Of a DNA stretch of 19,386 bases, positions 1 to 7,562 are shown piece by piece. Within the stretch, counting starts at the first letter, position 1. Every line of letters starts with the position of its first letter. The stretch is taken from the NCBI GenBank assembly GCA_937974465.1, contig CALJWY010000146.1, positions 1 through 19,386 of the forward strand, written 5' to 3'. The translations under genes were made by a program, and so were the position numbers. The notes under the pieces were generated by a model, which saw only the letters and a list, made by a program, of their open reading frames with translations, ran no database searches and was not told where the DNA came from. The stretch comes from an uncultured Lysobacterales bacterium. GTDB lineage: Bacteria; Pseudomonadota; Gammaproteobacteria; Xanthomonadales; SZUA-36.

Positions 1-113
1 GTAACCATCGCCTGGCGCTCTGCAATCAGGTCTACGATATGGGTGTCGATCTCGTCGAGACGCTGGCGAAGCTCAAGCAACTCGCTCGCCGTAAGTGATG
101 ATTTACTTGACAT
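1..113 (-). CDS. Chorismate mutase (AroQ type), N-terminal part, cut by window edge
   Basis: Reading the minus strand from the ATG at 113-111 gives an open frame to the window edge. It contains LRQRLDEIDTHIVDLIAER, the first helix signature of AroQ-type chorismate mutases (L-R-x-x-I/L-D-x-I-D-x-x-I/L-x-x-L-I-x-x-R), which convert chorismate to prephenate in phenylalanine and tyrosine synthesis. The frame starts inside the last codons of tyrS and overlaps it by 11 bases, so the two are probably co-transcribed and translationally coupled; no strong ribosome site is visible. Only 37 residues are in view. It could be a stand-alone mutase or the mutase domain at the start of a fused enzyme such as prephenate dehydratase. 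The family call rests on this one helix, which is distinctive. Confidence 0.72.
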   Translation of the reverse strand, partial: MSSKSSLTASELLELRQRLDEIDTHIVDLIAERQAMV

Positions 114-1302
114 GAGCTTTACAAAATTTCCGCTTGCCGACCTGTAGTACCCCCTCAAAGCCGGGCTCCAGCCTCAGGTTACGGTCGGTTACCTTCTCAC
201 CATCAATCCGCACACCACCCTGCTGCACCATCCGGAAGGCTTCAGAATTGCTTGAAGTCAGGTCACATTTTGTCAATGCCGCCGCAATTCCAAATCCATC
301 GCCATTACTGTCCAGCGTCTTTTCAGGTATTTCCTCAGGCATGGCCCCGCCCTGGAATCTGGCTATAAAGGTTTCGCGGGCCTTCTGCGCAGCCTCATGG
401 TCATGGAACCGTTCAACGAGCTCCTCGCACAGCAGGAATTTAATATCCCTCGGGTTTTCTCCGTCAGCGACCCTTTGTTTCAGCGCGGCCAACTCATCGT
501 TGCCTTTAAAGCTCAACAAATCGAAATAACGCCACATCATTTCGTCTGAGATCGACATCAGCTTGCCAAACATTTCGTCGGGCGCATCGGTAATCCCAAC
601 ATAATTATTCAGTGACTTGGACATTTTCTGCACACCATCAAGACCTTCCAACAGCGGCAAAGTAATAATGACCTGGGGCTCCTGTCCATCCTGTTGTTGC
701 AACTGCCGGCCAACCAGTAAATTGAATTTCTGGTCGGTTCCGCCCATCTCAACATCGGATTTCAGCATCACTGAATCATAGCCCTGCACCAGAGGGTAAA
801 GCAGTTCATGCAAGCTGATGGGTTGTCCCTCGCGATAGCGGTTTTCAAAATCATCGCGTTCCAGCATACGTGCCAGGGTGTATTTAGCGGCCAGCCTGAT
901 CATGCCCTCCGAGCCCAGTTCATCCATCCACTCCGAATTAAACCGAATGCTTGTTTTTTCGCGGTCCAGGACCTTGAACACCTGGGTCGCATAGGTTTCC
1001 GCATTCTCCAAGACCTCTTCTTTGGTCAGCGGCTTGCGGGTGACATTTTTGCCGGTGGGGTCGCCGATCAGGCCGGTGAAGTCACCGATCAGGAAGGTGA
1101 CATCATGTCCCAGGTCCTGAAACTGGCGCATCTTGTTAATGATCACGGTATGCCCGATATGCAGATCAGGAGCGGTTGGGTCGAAGCCGACCTTGATACG
1201 CAGTTTGCGGCCGGTCTCCAGCTTCTTTAACAGGTCCTCTGCCTTGATAATTTCATCTGTTCCCCTCGAGATAAGCTCGAAGGCCTTATTTACATCTGTC
1301 AT
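103..1302 (-). CDS. tyrS: Tyrosyl-tRNA synthetase
   Basis: Class I aminoacyl-tRNA synthetase that charges tRNA-Tyr in the cytoplasm. The Rossmann domain opens with VGFDPTAPDLHIGH, where HIGH is at about residues 48-51. GTDQKFN follows in the tyrosine pocket region, KMSKS lies at about 226-230, and a C-terminal S4-type RNA-binding domain (MVQQGGVRIDGEKV) lies in the last 60 residues. The 399-residue length fits the TyrS subgroup found in Pseudomonas and Haemophilus. The frame is open further upstream to a TTG at 1335, but I prefer the ATG at 1302-1300 because it gives the usual family N terminus (MTDVNKAFELI). The gene is divergent from the M23 peptidase gene, with a spacer of about 225 bases, and overlaps a chorismate mutase gene downstream. 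Identification is secure. Confidence 0.97.
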   Translation of the reverse strand: MTDVNKAFELISRGTDEIIKAEDLLKKLETGRKLRIKVGFDPTAPDLHIGHTVIINKMRQFQDLGHDVTFLIGDFTGLIGDPTGKNVTRKPLTKEEVLENAETYATQVFKVLDREKTSIRFNSEWMDELGSEGMIRLAAKYTLARMLERDDFENRYREGQPISLHELLYPLVQGYDSVMLKSDVEMGGTDQKFNLLVGRQLQQQDGQEPQVIITLPLLEGLDGVQKMSKSLNNYVGITDAPDEMFGKLMSISDEMMWRYFDLLSFKGNDELAALKQRVADGENPRDIKFLLCEELVERFHDHEAAQKARETFIARFQGGAMPEEIPEKTLDSNGDGFGIAAALTKCDLTSSNSEAFRMVQQGGVRIDGEKVTDRNLRLEPGFEGVLQVGKRKFCKAHVK

Positions 1303-1527
1303 ATGTGGTCCGTGTTTCGCCAGTTCGTTCTGCAAAAATTATCGAAATGGCATTGTATTGCGTCGTGCTTTATCAAGCCACTAATGATGTGCCCGGATTT
1401 ACCCGGATGTTTTGCCAGGGTGCAAATTTCATCCGTTCATAAAGGAAATTCGCGCTCCGCGCCCAGCCTCCTGTGGTATCTTTAGCGCTGCCTGAACGTG
1501 TGACGCCCATGATGGTCAATATGCAGC

Positions 1528-2895
1528 ATGCAAAATAAGAATTTCTTTTCCAAGCTATCCGCAAGACTACACCAATATCAAGCCAGGTTGACCAGAACCA
1601 GGCTCATTTTGTTTGCCTTGACGCTTATTGCTTTTGGCCTCGCGCTTGGTGGCCTTGAAAGTGGCAGCAATGAGGAAGCCCCCAGCCAGGTGATCAGTCT
1701 TGACCTGCCGGAACGGCATGCTTTTCAGAGCAGGCCGGACCAGGCCGGGGCTCTCATGACCGGCGAAGTGGATATCAGCGCAGATATTTCACCACTTGAG
1801 GAGTGGGAAGAGATCACGGTTCGGAAAGGTCAGTCGCTGGATGGTATCTTTCGTCAACAGGGTTTCAGTGCCCGGACATTGCATGAAATCATGGCGCTGA
1901 ATGACGACACCGGGCAGTTGAAGAAAATACGCCCTGGTGACCTGTTCGAATTCCAGCGTTTTGATGACAACTCTCTCAAGCGGATGCGCTATGCCGTCGA
2001 TGAAGCACGCTACCTGATCGTCGAACACGATGGTCAACAACTGCATGCAAGCACCGAAACCCGCGATATTGTCACGCAAACCACCGAGACCAGCGGCAGC
2101 ATTGACTCCTCCCTGTTCCTGGCAGGCAAGAAAGCAGGTCTTAGTGACAATATGGTGATGAAACTGGCTAACCTGTTTGGCTGGGATATCGACTTTGTCC
2201 TCGATATTCGCGATGGCGACACCTTTCACCTGATCTATGAGAAGGTCTACCGGGATGGGAGCTTCCTGCGTGACGGCGAAATTATAGGCGCCACGTTCAA
2301 TAACCAGGGTGAAAAGTTCCAGGCGATAAGATTTGAAATCGATGGACGGTCACAATATTTCGCGCCGGATGGGCGCAATATGCGCAAGGCATTTCTGCGC
2401 GCGCCCCTGAATTTCTCGTATATCAGTTCAAATTTTAACCCCAAGCGCTTTCACCCGATCCTGAAAAGGGTCAAAGCCCACAATGGAATTGACTACCGTG
2501 CACCCAAGGGCACGCCGGTATTCGCTGCAGGTGATGGCAAGGTCATTCAATCGGCCTACAGTAAATTCAATGGCCACCACGTGTTTATCCAACACGCCAA
2601 CAGTATCGTTACCAAGTACCTGCATTTCACCAACCGGACCGTGAAAAAGGGCCAGCGGGTTAAACAGGGTGAGGTGATTGGTTATGTCGGTTCAACCGGC
2701 CTTGCCCAGGCGCCTCACCTGCATTATGAATTTCTGCTTAATGGGGTGCATCGAAATCCGCGCACGGTTTCCCTGCCGATCGCCAACCCACTGGGTGAAG
2801 CAGAACTTGGTGATTTCAGACGCCAGGCCGCACCGATATTAACCCAGCTTGGGCGACTTGAGTCTGCCTCCATGTATGCCAGCAGCAGCCCATGA
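1528..2895 (+). CDS. M23 (LytM) murein endopeptidase, YebA/MepM type
   Basis: Envelope-bound zinc endopeptidase expected to cut peptidoglycan cross-links during wall growth. The N terminus has basic residues followed by a membrane helix (about residues 25-43). An OapA/LysM-like region follows (about 92-145; ITVRKGQSLDGIFRQQGFS), then a Csd3/MepM-type second N-terminal domain (about 195-290). The LytM catalytic domain spans about 300-415, with HNGID (H318 and D322 as zinc ligands), H366, and HLHYE (H397, H399). All expected catalytic residues are present, so it is probably active. The 455-residue length is normal for the YebA group. The stop codon overlaps the anmK start in an ATGA, so the pair is translationally coupled. 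No clear ribosome site precedes the ATG at 1528, so the exact start is less certain. Confidence 0.93.
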   Translation: MQNKNFFSKLSARLHQYQARLTRTRLILFALTLIAFGLALGGLESGSNEEAPSQVISLDLPERHAFQSRPDQAGALMTGEVDISADISPLEEWEEITVRKGQSLDGIFRQQGFSARTLHEIMALNDDTGQLKKIRPGDLFEFQRFDDNSLKRMRYAVDEARYLIVEHDGQQLHASTETRDIVTQTTETSGSIDSSLFLAGKKAGLSDNMVMKLANLFGWDIDFVLDIRDGDTFHLIYEKVYRDGSFLRDGEIIGATFNNQGEKFQAIRFEIDGRSQYFAPDGRNMRKAFLRAPLNFSYISSNFNPKRFHPILKRVKAHNGIDYRAPKGTPVFAAGDGKVIQSAYSKFNGHHVFIQHANSIVTKYLHFTNRTVKKGQRVKQGEVIGYVGSTGLAQAPHLHYEFLLNGVHRNPRTVSLPIANPLGEAELGDFRRQAAPILTQLGRLESASMYASSSP

Positions 2896-3995
2896 CCGAA
2901 GACCTGTATATCGGCATGTTGTCCGGCACCAGCAGGGATGGCGTGGATGCTGTATTGGTTAATATCAGTGATGGCTCTATGGATTTACTACACGCCACCT
3001 GCACAGCCTACCCGCCTGCCATCAAAATGACCCTGGACCAATTGCTTGAGACCGGTGGCAAGCCCTCCGCGGACGTGGTCAGCCTGCTGGATGAAAATCT
3101 TGGCCGTTTTTTTGCCCGTTCGGCGCAGAACCTGGTCCGTGAAGCTGGTATGGAAATGCGGGATATCCGCGCCATTGGCTCCCACGGACAAAACGTATGG
3201 CATCAACCCGGGGGTGAAAACCCGCTTACCCTTCAACTGGGTAGAGGTGACATCATAGCCAGGAACACTTCGACGACCGTGGTCGCCAATTTTCGAGCAG
3301 CGGATGTCAAGGCCGGTGGCCAGGGAGCGCCCCTTGCACCCTTGCTCCACCGTGAACTGTTCCATAGCGCCAGCGAAGATCGCGCCATTCTCAATATCGG
3401 TGGTATTGCCAACCTGACGATCCTGCCAGCGGAAGGAGGTGTCAGCGGTTTCGATTGCGGCCCCGGCAATTGCCTGATGGATGCCTGGACCAGCCTGCAT
3501 CTGCAGAAAGACTTTGACGAGAACGGCAGGTGGGCAGCCAAAGGCAGACCAGACCAGGAACTCCTCCATCGCCTGCTGGCCGATCCGTTTTTCAGCCAGG
3601 CGCCGCCAAAGAGCACGGGGCTCGAATATTTCAATCTTAATTGGCTGAAGGGATACCTGGGTGATCCTGCACCAGCCGAGACCGACATACAGGCAACGCT
3701 CGCGGAGCTGAGTGCCACTAGCATCGCTGCAAGCCTCGAGAAGGTTGGTCTCCCCGACCGCATGATGGTCTGTGGCGGCGGGGTCCACAACACTTTCCTG
3801 ATGCAAAGGCTTGGCGCTGCCATTCCTGCTTTAGCGATACAACCAACCAGCCTGCATGGCATTGACCCCAATTGTGTGGAAGGCCTTTTGTTTGCCTGGC
3901 TGGCCTATCAGCGCCTGCATGGGAACAGCCAGGATACAACGGCTATCACCGGCGCCAGGCAAGCGGTTCTTTTGGGTGACGTCTTCGAGCCCTGA
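2892..3995 (+). CDS. anmK: Anhydro-N-acetylmuramic acid kinase
   Basis: Cytoplasmic kinase of peptidoglycan recycling. It hydrolyses and phosphorylates 1,6-anhydro-MurNAc to MurNAc-6-phosphate. Family motifs seen are MLSGTSRDGVDAVLV at the N terminus (usually MSGTSLDGVD, so R replaces L here), NFRAADVKAGGQGAPLAP around the catalytic aspartate, NIGGIANLT, FDCGPGNCLMDAW, and VCGGGVHNTFLM near the C terminus. The 367-residue length equals that of the E. coli and Pseudomonas enzymes (about 365-370). It overlaps the upstream M23 peptidase gene by four bases, an association typical of gammaproteobacteria. Its substrate would enter through AmpG, whose gene lies at 15958-17205 in this window. Confidence 0.96.
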   Translation: MTEDLYIGMLSGTSRDGVDAVLVNISDGSMDLLHATCTAYPPAIKMTLDQLLETGGKPSADVVSLLDENLGRFFARSAQNLVREAGMEMRDIRAIGSHGQNVWHQPGGENPLTLQLGRGDIIARNTSTTVVANFRAADVKAGGQGAPLAPLLHRELFHSASEDRAILNIGGIANLTILPAEGGVSGFDCGPGNCLMDAWTSLHLQKDFDENGRWAAKGRPDQELLHRLLADPFFSQAPPKSTGLEYFNLNWLKGYLGDPAPAETDIQATLAELSATSIAASLEKVGLPDRMMVCGGGVHNTFLMQRLGAAIPALAIQPTSLHGIDPNCVEGLLFAWLAYQRLHGNSQDTTAITGARQAVLLGDVFEP

Positions 3996-4028
3996 CTCAA
4001 AATATTGTGAATATATTAGGAGGCTAAG

Positions 4029-4406
4029 ATGTCCTTGCTGCTCAACATTCTCTGGTTCGTTTTCGGTGGTTTTATCGTGTCGCTGGCGTATATCCTGGGC
4101 GGTCTTCTTCTATGTTTCACCATCATAGGGATTCCATTCGGAATCCAATGCTTCAAGCTGTCTCTTTTGGGCCTGGCTCCTTTTGGCCGCGAGATTCGTG
4201 AGACAGAACCTCCAGGTGGAGCGATTGCCGTAATCATGAATATTATCTGGATCATTCTGCCCGGACTGGAACTCGCTTTGATACACCTTTTCCTGGCATT
4301 GTTCTTCGCCATCACGATTATTGGCATTCCATTTGCTCTACAGCATTTAAAGATGACCCGGCTGGCAATCCTGCCATTCGGCTTTCGTGTCACGGAAAAA
4401 CGCTGA
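4029..4406 (+). CDS. YccF family inner membrane protein
   Basis: Small integral membrane protein of 125 residues made of two homologous halves. Each half has hydrophobic helices and the repeated sequence F-x-I-T-I-I-G-I-P-F (CFTIIGIPFGIQCFKL at about 36-51; ITIIGIPFALQHLKM at about 97-111), followed by APFGRE and LPFGFR. This is the YccF (formerly DUF307) signature. Its biochemical function is unknown. A perfect AGGAGG ribosome site at 4018-4023 sets the ATG at 4029. It lies 33 bases after anmK, so it may be read through from that operon, but the strong ribosome site suggests it is translated independently. Confidence 0.9.
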   Translation: MSLLLNILWFVFGGFIVSLAYILGGLLLCFTIIGIPFGIQCFKLSLLGLAPFGREIRETEPPGGAIAVIMNIIWIILPGLELALIHLFLALFFAITIIGIPFALQHLKMTRLAILPFGFRVTEKR

Positions 4407-4441
4407 CCACTCGAGAATGCACGCGAGAAAGATGAAGTTTT

Positions 4442-4468
4442 TAAGCTTCCTGTAAGCTTCCTGTAAGC
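4442..4468. repeat. 11-base tandem repeat, Pho-box-like spacing
   Basis: TAAGCTTCCTG occurs twice head to tail (4442-4452 and 4453-4463), followed by a partial third TAAGC (4464-4468). Viewed as an operator, it is two CTGTAAG heptamers (4450-4456 and 4461-4467) separated by four bases. That is the 11-base period of direct repeats bound by PhoB/OmpR-type regulators (Pho box: two CTGTCAT-like heptamers four bases apart). It lies about 80 bases upstream of the FNR-like box. The repeat is seen directly; binding by a PhoB-type protein is inference. Confidence 0.4.
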
Positions 4469-4505
4469 AATTCTTAAGCTTTATCCAAGCAAAAAGCAGA
4501 AGCCC

Positions 4506-4521
4506 CATACGGAGGCGTATG
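4506..4521. promoter_or_regulatory. Inverted repeat CATAC-N6-GTATG, operator candidate (operon 1)
   Basis: CATACGGAGGCGTATG is an exact 6+6 base inverted repeat with a GAGG spacer. A related element, CATACGGGCGAGTATG (5+5 with six-base spacer), lies in the promoter of operon 2 at 11882-11897. Both sit close to an FNR-like box, here 24 bases upstream of it. Sharing two separate motifs between the two operon promoters suggests a second common regulator. I do not recognise the binding protein. Confidence 0.45.
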
Positions 4522-4545
4522 TTTATTAAAATTGCTGTAATTTAC

Positions 4546-4559
4546 ATGATCTAGGTCAA
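4546..4559. promoter_or_regulatory. FNR/Anr-like box (operon 1)
   Basis: ATGATCTAGGTCAA matches the FNR/Anr consensus TTGAT-N4-ATCAA at eight of ten fixed positions. The surrounding TTTACATGATCTAG is repeated exactly at the FNR-like box of operon 2. If this were a class II activator site centred at -41.5, transcription would start near 4594, and TTTACT at 4582-4587 is a possible -10 element. This would tie expression of the cytochrome, ferredoxin and NrfD genes to low oxygen. No regulator gene of this family is in the window. Confidence 0.55.
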
Positions 4560-4700
4560 CTGTAACTCCAATAATATCTGTTTTACTCTGCTCAGGTTCA
4601 TGCGCTTGGAGTCCCATGTGTTACATGCAACCATCAGCATTTTGTCACCTGTCCAAACGGACAAATATCGGCCCAAATTCGTACATACGATTGGTAATCA

Positions 4701-4719
4701 GGTGTTTATTTAAAACACC
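4701..4719. other. Hairpin in the leader of operon 1
   Basis: GGTGTTT (4701-4707) and AAACACC (4713-4719) form a seven base pair stem with an ATTTA loop in the presumed leader of operon 1. It lacks a following U-run and so does not look like a complete terminator. It could influence RNA stability or be chance. Confidence 0.3.
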
Positions 4720-4902
4720 CGAACAGCCTTGTCTTTTGGTTTCAGTATGAAAATAAGAGTCATGAAGAAATTATCCAGCATTCTCGATTCAACGTACGTT
4801 GTTCATCAAAGCGAGGTGGTGGGCATTACGTTTAATCTGGAGTGAAGATTCAGGAATTTTATAAACAACAAAAGTGAATTTACCTTTTCGGAGGATTAAA
4901 AA

Positions 4903-6081
4903 ATGGTTGTGGCCTTAATTGTTATCACAACAATCGTTGTGTTTGTCTTGGTTGATCTTGCGCTCCGTATGCTCCTGAAAAGGGCGCATGAGAATCGCAT
5001 AAGGACAGAAAGAGAGCAGGCACTGGATATCGGTCTGAGGCTCGATGTAAGCGAGGAAGCGCCTTCGCTTAAACGGGTAGAGTTAGACAATCCAAAAGCC
5101 CGAATACTGGCCGTTGACGATGAAGAAATAGTCCTGAGCAGTTTTCGCAAATTGCTCGTGCTTGCGGGCTACGCCATCGACACCGTGGAAACGGGGTCGG
5201 AGGCTTTAGGTCTGATTCGCAAGAATGATTATGATTTTGTGTTCACAGATTTGAAAATGCCGGGTATGGACGGGGTCGAAGTCACGAAGGCCGTCAAGCA
5301 CCTGCGACCCGATATCGATGTCATTGTCATTACCGGTTACGCATCAATAGAAACTGCCGTGGAAACGGTCAAATTCGGCGCCACGGCTTACATTGAAAAA
5401 CCGTTTACCGAAGACGAATTGCTCGACTTTGTTAAAACCGCATTGATCGCGCGCGAGGCTAACCTGGAAAAGAACATGCGCCATAAAATCCGCCTGATCA
5501 GGCCGGGCACCCGTGAATCGGAGTCAAGGTTTGAGCTTAATGTTCCGGCGGGAGTTTTCATATCTCCGCAGCATGCATGGGCAAAGATCGAGCCGAATGG
5601 AACTGTCCAGATCGGACTGGATGACCTGGTGAGGAAGATCTTTGGAAAATTCGATCATGTCGAGCTGCCCCCCATGGCGCAAAAGATTGAAAAAGGAGAC
5701 ACGCTTTTCACGCTCAGATATGGCGATCACAGTCTGAAAATACCCTCTCCTCTCAGTGGCAAGGTCACATCGGTTAATTCAGAGCATGCCGAACATCCCG
5801 AGTGGTTGACGATCAAGCCGTTCCAGTTGAGCTGGATGTGTGGAATTGAACCATCCAATCTCGCTGCGGAGTTACCCGACCTCAAAATCGGGCGTGATTC
5901 AGTGAGTTGGTACCAGGCCGAAATAGACAGGTTCCACAAACTTGCAAATAACCTGGTTGGGGACACTTCCGCGCCTGAAACGAATAAAGCCGAAGAGGAT
6001 GAACGATTCAAACATGCTGAATATATGAAACTGCTGATTGAGTTTTCAACTCCGTTTCTGCAGGTAGAGCATTCTGACTAA
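4903..6081 (+). CDS. Membrane-anchored receiver protein with GcvH-like C-terminal domain
   Basis: The 392-residue protein starts with one membrane helix (about 1-24) and a short charged linker. A CheY-like receiver domain follows (about 67-185) with the full phosphorylation set: D72/D73, phospho-acceptor D116 (FTDLKMPG), T144 and K166 (IEKPF). There is no DNA-binding or enzymatic output domain. Instead residues about 205-345 resemble glycine cleavage H protein (VPAGVFISPQHAWAKIEPNG, then PSPLSGKV, then HPEWLTIKPF). The lipoyl lysine of true GcvH lies eight residues before the P of P-x-S-G; here that position is an aspartate and the nearest lysine is four before it, so lipoylation is doubtful. 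A strong GGAGGA ribosome site sets the ATG. It is the first gene of operon 1, 40 bases before the cytochrome gene. I infer a membrane-localised, phosphorylation-controlled partner of the redox proteins encoded next to it. Confidence 0.85.
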   Translation: MVVALIVITTIVVFVLVDLALRMLLKRAHENRIRTEREQALDIGLRLDVSEEAPSLKRVELDNPKARILAVDDEEIVLSSFRKLLVLAGYAIDTVETGSEALGLIRKNDYDFVFTDLKMPGMDGVEVTKAVKHLRPDIDVIVITGYASIETAVETVKFGATAYIEKPFTEDELLDFVKTALIAREANLEKNMRHKIRLIRPGTRESESRFELNVPAGVFISPQHAWAKIEPNGTVQIGLDDLVRKIFGKFDHVELPPMAQKIEKGDTLFTLRYGDHSLKIPSPLSGKVTSVNSEHAEHPEWLTIKPFQLSWMCGIEPSNLAAELPDLKIGRDSVSWYQAEIDRFHKLANNLVGDTSAPETNKAEEDERFKHAEYMKLLIEFSTPFLQVEHSD

Positions 6082-6121
6082 CGCCTGGACCTAACCCTGT
6101 TGAAAATTTAGCGAGGCATTT

Positions 6122-6592
6122 ATGCGCAAATTTTATATTTCCGTGGGATTGTTGCTTGTTGTTTCTTTTCCTCAATTAGGCTTTTCGCAGGAAGCGGGAT
6201 CCGTTCCAGCGTCTGAAGTCCAGCAGGTCGCGTGCGATATCAGGTTTGAATTAACGGTGGGTGACGTGTGTTTCCCGCACAAAATGCACCGCAAAATGGG
6301 GTGCAAGGAATGCCATCATCAATATCAGGCCGAGGCTTTAGAGACCCCGCATCCTGATTACCTGACATCTTCCTGGAAAAGCTGCCAAACCTGCCATAGC
6401 GAGGAATCAGCTCAACAAAAGAGATCCAGGCGTTGCTCAAGCTGTCACTTTTCAGACCCCGATAATATTGCCGATGAAACGCCCAGCTCCAAGGTGGCCC
6501 ATCATAAGAGCTGCTGGAAATGCCATGACTCAGGTACTGGAGCAGAGGCCAGCGCAGGGTGTGCTGACTGTCATATAAAGGAAGAGAAATAA
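6122..6592 (+). CDS. Periplasmic five-haem cytochrome c, class III (c3/c7-like)
   Basis: The 156-residue protein has a signal peptide (about 1-23, cleavage likely after FSQ) and five CXXCH haem-binding motifs starting at C61, C88, C105, C131 and C147. The stretch VCFPHKMHRKMGCKECHH places histidines before the first haem as in class III cytochromes (c3/c7), where they serve as distal haem ligands, so low-potential bis-histidine haems are likely. It should be a soluble periplasmic electron carrier or the periplasmic subunit of the membrane module formed by the next genes, in the position that HmcA or DsrJ occupies in related operons. GCGAGG precedes the ATG at a suitable distance. The number of motifs is certain; the redox partner is inferred. 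Confidence 0.88.
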   Translation: MRKFYISVGLLLVVSFPQLGFSQEAGSVPASEVQQVACDIRFELTVGDVCFPHKMHRKMGCKECHHQYQAEALETPHPDYLTSSWKSCQTCHSEESAQQKRSRRCSSCHFSDPDNIADETPSSKVAHHKSCWKCHDSGTGAEASAGCADCHIKEEK

Positions 6593-6659
6593 CGGCACAG
6601 TTATAAATATATTAGCCCCTGGAAAGGCTCCAGACCCGGCCAGGGGGTAAGGAGACAAA

Positions 6660-7562
6660 ATGGATAGACGAGGATTTTTAAAAACGTCACTTGTCGTCGG
6701 CGGTTCTGCTTTAACAAGCAAAAAGGCCCGCGCCCAGGACAAGCCCGATCCAGAAGAATTTGTTGGTGTGTTGGTCGACACAACCCGCTGCATTGGCTGC
6801 AGGGCTTGTGAAGTCGCCTGCTCCCAGGAACACGACATGTTCGTCCCGGACGTAATCAACGACGGCGCGCTCGAGTCAATTCGCAAAACAAGCGAAACGC
6901 AATGGACGGTTGTCAATAAATTCGAGACTGAAAAGGGTGACGTATTTGTCAAGAGACAGTGCATGCATTGCTACCAGGCTGCCTGCGCAATTGCCTGCCC
7001 AACGGAGGCGATGAAACAAACCGAGAAGGGGCCGGTGATCTGGAGGGGTAACAAGTGTATTGGCTGCCGCTTCTGCATGATCTCCTGCCCATTCGAAATG
7101 CCAAAATTTGAATATAACGAATGGAATCCGAAGCTACAGAAATGCACCATGTGTTTTGAGCGCCTCGAAGAAGGTCAGCAACCGGCCTGTGTAGCAGCAT
7201 GCCCGACCGATGCCCTTCATTTTGGTACGCGCGTCCGGAATCTGAAGATTGCCAGGCACCGCATTTACAATCACCCGGATAAATATGTAGCCCATATCTA
7301 TGGTGAGAACGAGGTCGGCGGAACCGGTTATATTTACTTATCTGCCGTGCCTTTTGAGCAGCTTGGCTTCAGAACCGATCTTGGCGACACACCATATCCC
7401 GAGTATACAAAGGAGTTCCTCTATGCCGTGCCCATGATCCTGTTCGGGGTCCCGGCCTTTTTGTTAGGGCTCAATGCGCTGGCCGACAATGGCAATCAGA
7501 ATACAGATGGTGAATTCGAGCTTGAGTTTGATTCTGATCATAAGGGGGCAAGTGATGAATAA
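6660..7562 (+). CDS. Tat-exported ferredoxin-like protein with four [4Fe-4S] motifs (HybA/HmcB/DsrO type)
   Basis: Periplasmic iron-sulfur subunit that passes electrons between a cytochrome or catalytic partner and an NrfD membrane subunit. The N terminus DRRGFLKTS followed by a hydrophobic stretch and ARA is a twin-arginine signal. Sixteen cysteines form four cluster motifs: C44/47/50/54, C101/104/109/113, C133/136/139/143 and C162/165/177/181, the pattern of the HybA/HmcB/DsrO family. A hydrophobic segment near the C terminus (about 255-272) probably anchors it to the membrane. The tail HIYGENEVGGTGYIYLS and VPFEQLGF is shared with the second copy at 12862-13809. AAGGAG stands a few bases before the ATG. 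Its last eight bases overlap the NrfD start, indicating coupling. The native substrate is unknown. Confidence 0.92.
   Translation: MDRRGFLKTSLVVGGSALTSKKARAQDKPDPEEFVGVLVDTTRCIGCRACEVACSQEHDMFVPDVINDGALESIRKTSETQWTVVNKFETEKGDVFVKRQCMHCYQAACAIACPTEAMKQTEKGPVIWRGNKCIGCRFCMISCPFEMPKFEYNEWNPKLQKCTMCFERLEEGQQPACVAACPTDALHFGTRVRNLKIARHRIYNHPDKYVAHIYGENEVGGTGYIYLSAVPFEQLGFRTDLGDTPYPEYTKEFLYAVPMILFGVPAFLLGLNALADNGNQNTDGEFELEFDSDHKGASDE

Larger units (their letters stand above)
4407..4902. other. Long non-coding leader and promoter region of redox operon 1
   Basis: These 496 bases between the yccF-type gene and the first receiver gene hold no convincing gene. They contain an 11-base tandem repeat (4442-4468), an inverted repeat CATAC-N6-GTATG (4506-4521), an FNR-like box (4546-4559), candidate -10 hexamers TAATAT (4572-4577) and TTTACT (4582-4587), and a hairpin (4701-4719). 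A strong GGAGGA ribosome site (4890-4895) sits seven bases before the ATG at 4903. If transcription starts near 4594, as an activating FNR box would place it, the untranslated leader would be about 310 bases. Two short frames (4600-4713 and 4747-4845) look like chance. Confidence 0.6.

Noticed and set aside
2988..3871. Long open frames on the minus strand opposite anmK (272 and 212 residues)
   Set aside because: They lie wholly opposite a clear anmK, show no family motifs and have low-complexity composition typical of antisense shadows.
4600..4845. Two short plus-strand frames (37 and 32 residues) in the operon 1 leader
   Set aside because: Neither has a good ribosome site, a membrane segment or a recognisable motif; treated as chance.
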